Notes under the pieces: generated by a model
Database searches by the model: none
Seen by the model: only the letters and a program-made list of their open reading frames with translations
Told to the model about the DNA's origin: nothing
In this document: one piece after another, positions 32,308 through 35,242 of the stretch
Layout: each line of letters opens with the position of its first letter
How positions within the stretch are numbered: the first letter of the stretch is position 1
Program-made: the position numbers and the translations under genes
Assembly: GCA_964499445.1 (NCBI GenBank)
Contig: CAZCLE010000006.1
Coordinates: 1-35,242 of the forward strand
Length of the DNA: 35,242 bases
DNA from: GCA-2688105 sp964499445
GTDB taxonomy: Bacteria; Chloroflexota; Dehalococcoidia; Dehalococcoidales; GCA-2688105
Direction of reading: 5' to 3'

Positions 32308-33462
32308 ATGATAAAGAAGGTGATTTTAGCGTTTGTCGCTCTGTTGCTGGTTCTACCAGCGGCGGCATGTGGTCCAGCACCAGCCGAGGAAATCAAGATA
32401 GGCGCAATAATGGATATCACCGGTGCTCTATCGGGTATAGGCAGCATCATCAGAGATGGAGCCGTACTGGCGGTAAAGGAAATCAACGAGGCTGGTGGGA
32501 TAAATGGTAAACAGGTCAAGTTAATAGTAGAGGACGGAGCTACCGACACAACCCAGGGTTTTGAGGCGGTTAAGAAGCTGGTGGAGGTGAACGGTTGCAA
32601 AGTGATTATTGGGCCTATGATTAGCCCGGCAGTAATAGCCAGTGGTCCTTATGTGGCGGAGAGAGGGGTGGTAATTGTCTCACCTTCAGCTACATCACCT
32701 GAAATTACCGACCAGGATTGGCGCCAATTTGTCTTCCGTACCTGTACCAGTGATATTCTGCAGGGTGAGGCAATGACCCAGCTTATCTTAGAGAAGGGCT
32801 ACAAGAAGGTCGCCACCCTTGTCGTCGATAACACTTATGGTGCTGGTATCGAAGAGGTAGCCAAGGAGAAGCTGGCTGGTAAGGCGGAGATTGTAGCCAC
32901 CATAAAATATGACCTAGCAAAGTTAGATTACCTTACCGAGCTACAAATTATTAAGGACCAGAATCCCGATGCCATCATCCATGTTGGCTATCATGATGAT
33001 GCCCAGATAGTGTATAAGCAAGCCCTTCAGCTGGGACTAGATAGTATCCTGTGGGTAGCCGCTGAGGGTGTCTATTCCGATTATACATTGGAGATGGTCG
33101 AAGCCGCTGAGTTTATGGAGAAAGCAGTCATCGGCACCAGTCCTATCGCCCCAGAGGGTTTATCTACCTTTGAAGAATTCGCTGCTGCTTACGAAGCCGA
33201 TTTTGGTATACCACCAGGAGTCTACGCTGACACCGTTTATGATGCGACCAAAATGGTGGCCCTAGCCATAGAACAGGGCGGTTACGACGGAGCCAAGATA
33301 AGTGAGGCGTTACTAGAAATAGGACAGAATTACCCCGGCGTCAGCGGCATCATAACCTTCAGTCCCGTAGGTGACCGGATATCGGGCGACTTTGAGGTGT
33401 GGAAGGTAGTGAAGGAAGCCGGCGAATACAAGTACGAGAGAGTAAAAGTTATCTCATTATAA
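32308..33462 (+). CDS. ABC transporter substrate-binding lipoprotein (LivK/peripla_BP_6 type)
   Basis: This 384-residue protein has a lipoprotein signal (MIKKVILAF...LPAAAC, cleavage before Cys21). It is therefore tethered outside the membrane. The rest is a type I periplasmic binding fold with KIGAIMDITGALSGIG, GPMISPAVIASG and TYGAGIEEVAKEK segments. Ligand is unknown: LivK-type, but family members also bind amides, urea or aromatic acids. In most operons the binding protein comes first; here it is last and has its own strong ribosome-binding site (AAGGAGG). A clear terminator follows. Confidence 0.9.
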   Translation: MIKKVILAFVALLLVLPAAACGPAPAEEIKIGAIMDITGALSGIGSIIRDGAVLAVKEINEAGGINGKQVKLIVEDGATDTTQGFEAVKKLVEVNGCKVIIGPMISPAVIASGPYVAERGVVIVSPSATSPEITDQDWRQFVFRTCTSDILQGEAMTQLILEKGYKKVATLVVDNTYGAGIEEVAKEKLAGKAEIVATIKYDLAKLDYLTELQIIKDQNPDAIIHVGYHDDAQIVYKQALQLGLDSILWVAAEGVYSDYTLEMVEAAEFMEKAVIGTSPIAPEGLSTFEEFAAAYEADFGIPPGVYADTVYDATKMVALAIEQGGYDGAKISEALLEIGQNYPGVSGIITFSPVGDRISGDFEVWKVVKEAGEYKYERVKVISL

Positions 33463-33477
33463 TCAACGGCAAACTAA

Positions 33478-33525
33478 AAAACAGGGGAGATTGGAGTTGG
33501 TGCCAGTTTCCCCTGTTTTATTTTG
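33478..33525 (+). terminator. Rho-independent terminator after the liv genes
   Basis: AAAACAGGGGA (33478-33488) pairs with TCCCCTGTTTT (33509-33519) over 11 bases around a 20-base loop, and the right arm runs into a T-rich stretch. It lies 16 bases after the binding-protein stop. Confidence 0.85.
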
Positions 33526-33594
33526 GCTTGGTCTTTTGTATCTGAGTCAGCACCAATCGTGACTTTGGTCAATACCCCCAGCTACTGACCTCTC

Positions 33595-33624
33595 TTGCCA
33601 TCGTCTTCAGCGTGGTGTTAAAAT
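33595..33624 (+). promoter_or_regulatory. Promoter of tRNA-Lys(CTT)
   Basis: TTGCCA (33595-33600) and TAAAAT (33619-33624) are 18 bases apart, ending 24 bases before the tRNA. Confidence 0.55.
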
Positions 33625-33648
33625 AAGGAACAGCAGTTACACAAATAT

Positions 33649-33721
33649 GGGCCGCTAGCTCAACTGGCAGAGCAGCTGACTCTTAATCAGCAGGTTACAG
33701 GTTCGACTCCTGTGCGGCTCA
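33649..33721 (+). tRNA. tRNA-Lys (anticodon CTT)
   Basis: The full cloverleaf is visible: acceptor GGGCCGC with GCGGCTC (one G.T), D arm GCTC...GAGC, anticodon arm GCTGA-CTCTTAA-TCAGC and T arm ACAGG-TTCGACT-CCTGT. The discriminator is A; CCA is not encoded. A leftward open frame runs across nearly the whole tRNA, so that frame's end is not a real protein end. Confidence 0.95.
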
Positions 33722-33948
33722 CTATCTAGCTCTGAGTCCTTTGCCAACATTTTGCCAACATCCTCAATTTGGGCCAACTCCGGCTCGAGAAGCTCGTCAA
33801 AGCTCTTGGCTGTTGCTTCCTCTCCAATGAGCTTGACTACTTCCAGCTTACCCTTATATTTCCTGGCGAACTCATCAGCAAGGGCTAGAATGGCAACGCA
33901 CCCCGGGCAGGGTGGGTCTCCGCTGAACACCTCCACTTTTACCGTCAT
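33655..33948 (-). pseudogene. Broken thioredoxin-like gene (N-terminal half) running into tRNA-Lys
   Basis: The first 50 or so residues form the N-terminal half of a small thioredoxin-like protein: TVKVEVFSGDPPCPGCVAIL with the CPGC redox motif, followed by EFARKYKGKLEVVKLIGEE. The second half of the fold (TP-type loop and last strands) is absent. From about residue 76 the frame is the antisense of tRNA-Lys (SEPHRSRTCNLLIKSQL), which is a translated tRNA and not protein sequence. Residues about 52-75 (from LLEPELAQIEDVGKML) do not match the fold either and may derive from something inserted. The start overlaps the stop of the YHS gene by 4 bases. The missing second half is found in that upstream gene. 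Confidence 0.7.
33740..33761. repeat. Perfect 11-bp tandem repeat 19 bases from the tRNA-Lys 3' end
   Basis: TTTGCCAACAT occurs at 33740-33750 and again at 33751-33761. Two adjacent copies near a tRNA 3' end look like recombinase arm-type sites, but this is an inference. Confidence 0.6.
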
Positions 33949-34220
33949 GATTGTCCCTCCATTTCTTTTTTAATCGCTTTTTCTAACTCGCCTTCGGACA
34001 TGACTTCCCCGGCAGCTACAATCCTGTCATTTATTACTACTGTGGGAGTGAACATTATGCCATATTTGCGTCCCTCCTCAGCTAGGTATTTCTCCGGGTT
34101 CTGGTCAAAGGCTCTCTTGCAACCCACCGCGCAAAAGTAGTATTTCTTTCCCTTGTACTCAGAGGTAGCTACTGCCTTATTCTCTTCCACTTCCATCTTG
34201 CAAACCGGGTCAATTGCCAT
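33945..34220 (-). CDS. YHS-domain protein fused to a thioredoxin C-terminal half
   Basis: The 91-residue protein starts with a YHS domain (residues 1 to about 45: DPVCKMEV, YYFCAVGCKRAFDQNPEKYL), whose two pairs of cysteines bind metals. This domain is common next to copper or heavy-metal ATPases. From about residue 50 it carries YGIMFTPTVVINDRIV and GELEKAIKKE, the last strand-helix part of a small redox thioredoxin. It has no CxxC of its own; the CPGC half is in the next gene. Upstream lies the CopA-type ATPase. Function: probably metal binding or delivery. Confidence 0.78.
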   Translation of the reverse strand: MAIDPVCKMEVEENKAVATSEYKGKKYYFCAVGCKRAFDQNPEKYLAEEGRKYGIMFTPTVVINDRIVAAGEVMSEGELEKAIKKEMEGQS

Positions 34221-34238
34221 TGGGGCACCTCCTATTAA

Positions 34239-35242
34239 TTAATTGCCAAACTTGGGTGGCCTAAACCTTTTGAGACGCAGCGAATTGGATACTACGGTGA
34301 CGGAGCTGGCGGCCATGGCTGCCGCTGCCAAAATCGGATTCAGGAAACCGTAGTCGCCTAAAATGAAGTGAAGCCCTGAGGGGACACCGGTATCCCCGAA
34401 GGCAAGGTACAAAACCCCTGCCGCCACCGGGATAAGGGCGGTATTGTAGGCAAAAGCCCAGAAGAGGTTCTGCTTAATAGTTCTCATGGTGTGTTTGCTC
34501 AAGGATACGGCGGTTACAATTCCCCCTAAATCACCGCTAATCAGCGTAATATCACCGGTCTCCATAGCCACATCAGTGCCAGTACCGATGGCGATGCCTA
34601 CATCAGATTGTGCCAAGGCTGGGGCATCGTTTATCCCATCACCTACCATTGCTACCACTTTCCCCTCATCCTGCAGCTTCTTGACCTCTTGAGCTTTATG
34701 CTCCGGCAGTACCTCGGCCAGGGCACGGTCAATGCCCACTTCTTGGGCAATAGCCTCAACGGTACGCCGGTTGTCTCCAGAGAGCATCATCACCTCAATA
34801 CCCATATTATGTAGCGCATCCACGGCTGCTTTGGCATTCGGCTTAAGGGTATCAGCCAGAGCGATGATGCCCACTATCTGGCTATCTATACCCAAAAACA
34901 TTACTGTCTTACCTTTTACCCAGAGGCGTTCGGCTTCTTCCTCCAATCCATTCAGAGAAAGGCCTCTATTCTTTATCAATCTAAGGTTGCCCAGGAGAAG
35001 CTTCTTTCCTTCCACTAAAGCCTCGACACCATGTCCAGGGATAGCGTTAAAGTCTGAGGCTGAAGGTACTTGCAACTTCTTCTCGGCAGCCGCCTTGACA
35101 ATAGCTTCACCGAGCGGGTGTTCCGAGCCATGTTCCGCAGAGGCTGCCAGTCGGAGAACCTCTTCCTGGGAAGAAGAGGGAAGAGCGATAATATCGGTTA
35201 CCTTGGGTTCACCCTGGGTTAGAGTGCCCGTTTTATCCAGCA
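34239..35242 (-). CDS. copA: Copper-type P1B ATPase, C-terminal part (runs off the right edge)
   Basis: This ATPase pumps Cu+ (possibly Ag+) out of the cytosol. About 334 residues of the C-terminal part are visible, with the phosphorylation motif LDKTGTL right at the window edge. It is followed by SEHPLGEA, GHGVEA (nucleotide-binding HP and GxG elements), GDGINDAPALAQSDVGIAIG and two transmembrane helices (FWAFAYNTALIPVAAG and ILAAAAMAASSVTVVSNSL). The YN and MxxSS motifs in these helices are those of Cu+ pumps. N-terminal metal-binding domains and the CPC helix lie outside the window. The gene stops 18 bases before the YHS gene. Confidence 0.92.
   Translation of the reverse strand, partial: LDKTGTLTQGEPKVTDIIALPSSSQEEVLRLAASAEHGSEHPLGEAIVKAAAEKKLQVPSASDFNAIPGHGVEALVEGKKLLLGNLRLIKNRGLSLNGLEEEAERLWVKGKTVMFLGIDSQIVGIIALADTLKPNAKAAVDALHNMGIEVMMLSGDNRRTVEAIAQEVGIDRALAEVLPEHKAQEVKKLQDEGKVVAMVGDGINDAPALAQSDVGIAIGTGTDVAMETGDITLISGDLGGIVTAVSLSKHTMRTIKQNLFWAFAYNTALIPVAAGVLYLAFGDTGVPSGLHFILGDYGFLNPILAAAAMAASSVTVVSNSLRLKRFRPPKFGN

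Noticed and set aside
33655..33721. C-terminal SEPHRSRTCNLL residues as a real protein tail
   Set aside because: This is the well-known antisense translation of a tRNA, so it was treated as a truncated gene.

Overview
The window reads as a bacterial chromosome fragment, most plausibly from an anaerobic Chloroflexota of the Dehalococcoidia type. Supporting this are a Vhu/Mvh-like group 3c [NiFe]-hydrogenase with a full hyp set, an MvhD-type electron carrier, a MetV-type (methylene-THF reductase C-terminal) protein, stand-alone LivHMGF transporters and frequent GTG/TTG starts. The lineage is an inference from gene content; no 16S rRNA or other phylogenetic marker was compared.

Left part (1-4136): a leftward histidine operon, hisZ-hisG-hisD, with hisD running off the left edge. 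HisG is unusual because it is a tandem fusion of two HisG domains. The spaces around hisZ are filled with short palindromic repeats. 4137-6573: a rightward nfeD, short nfeD and slipin (SPFH) membrane-quality-control cluster. The short nfeD seems to be out of frame with its own ribosome-binding site.

6654-12981: two leftward housekeeping runs, rpsF-ssb-rpsR and rpmH-rnpA-yidD-(beta-propeller lipoprotein)-yidC-jag, followed by queF and birA. The yidC end overlaps the jag start by 113 bases. 13190-13595 holds tRNA-Asp(GTC) and, on the other strand, tRNA-Lys(TTT).

13709-25631: one long leftward hydrogenase region. In transcription order it reads: winged-helix regulator, small subunit mvhG, large subunit mvhA, Nfu-type Fe-S scaffold, a small Cys-rich protein, maturation protease, mvhD, a polyferredoxin carrying two more MvhD-like domains, a MetV-like protein, then hypF-C-D-E-A-B. 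No HdrA flavoprotein, HdrB, HdrC or MetF is present here. The layout suggests a hydrogenase wired through MvhD-type modules to one-carbon (tetrahydrofolate) chemistry.

25720-33525: leftward glutamine-dependent NAD synthetase, then a rightward set with a class V aminotransferase and a branched-chain-amino-acid-type ABC transporter (livH, M, G, F and a lipoprotein binding protein), closed by a good terminator. 33649-35242: tRNA-Lys(CTT), whose 3' part is overrun by a leftward redox/metal cluster (broken thioredoxin-like gene, YHS-domain protein, CopA-type ATPase). This resembles the edge of an element integrated at the tRNA.
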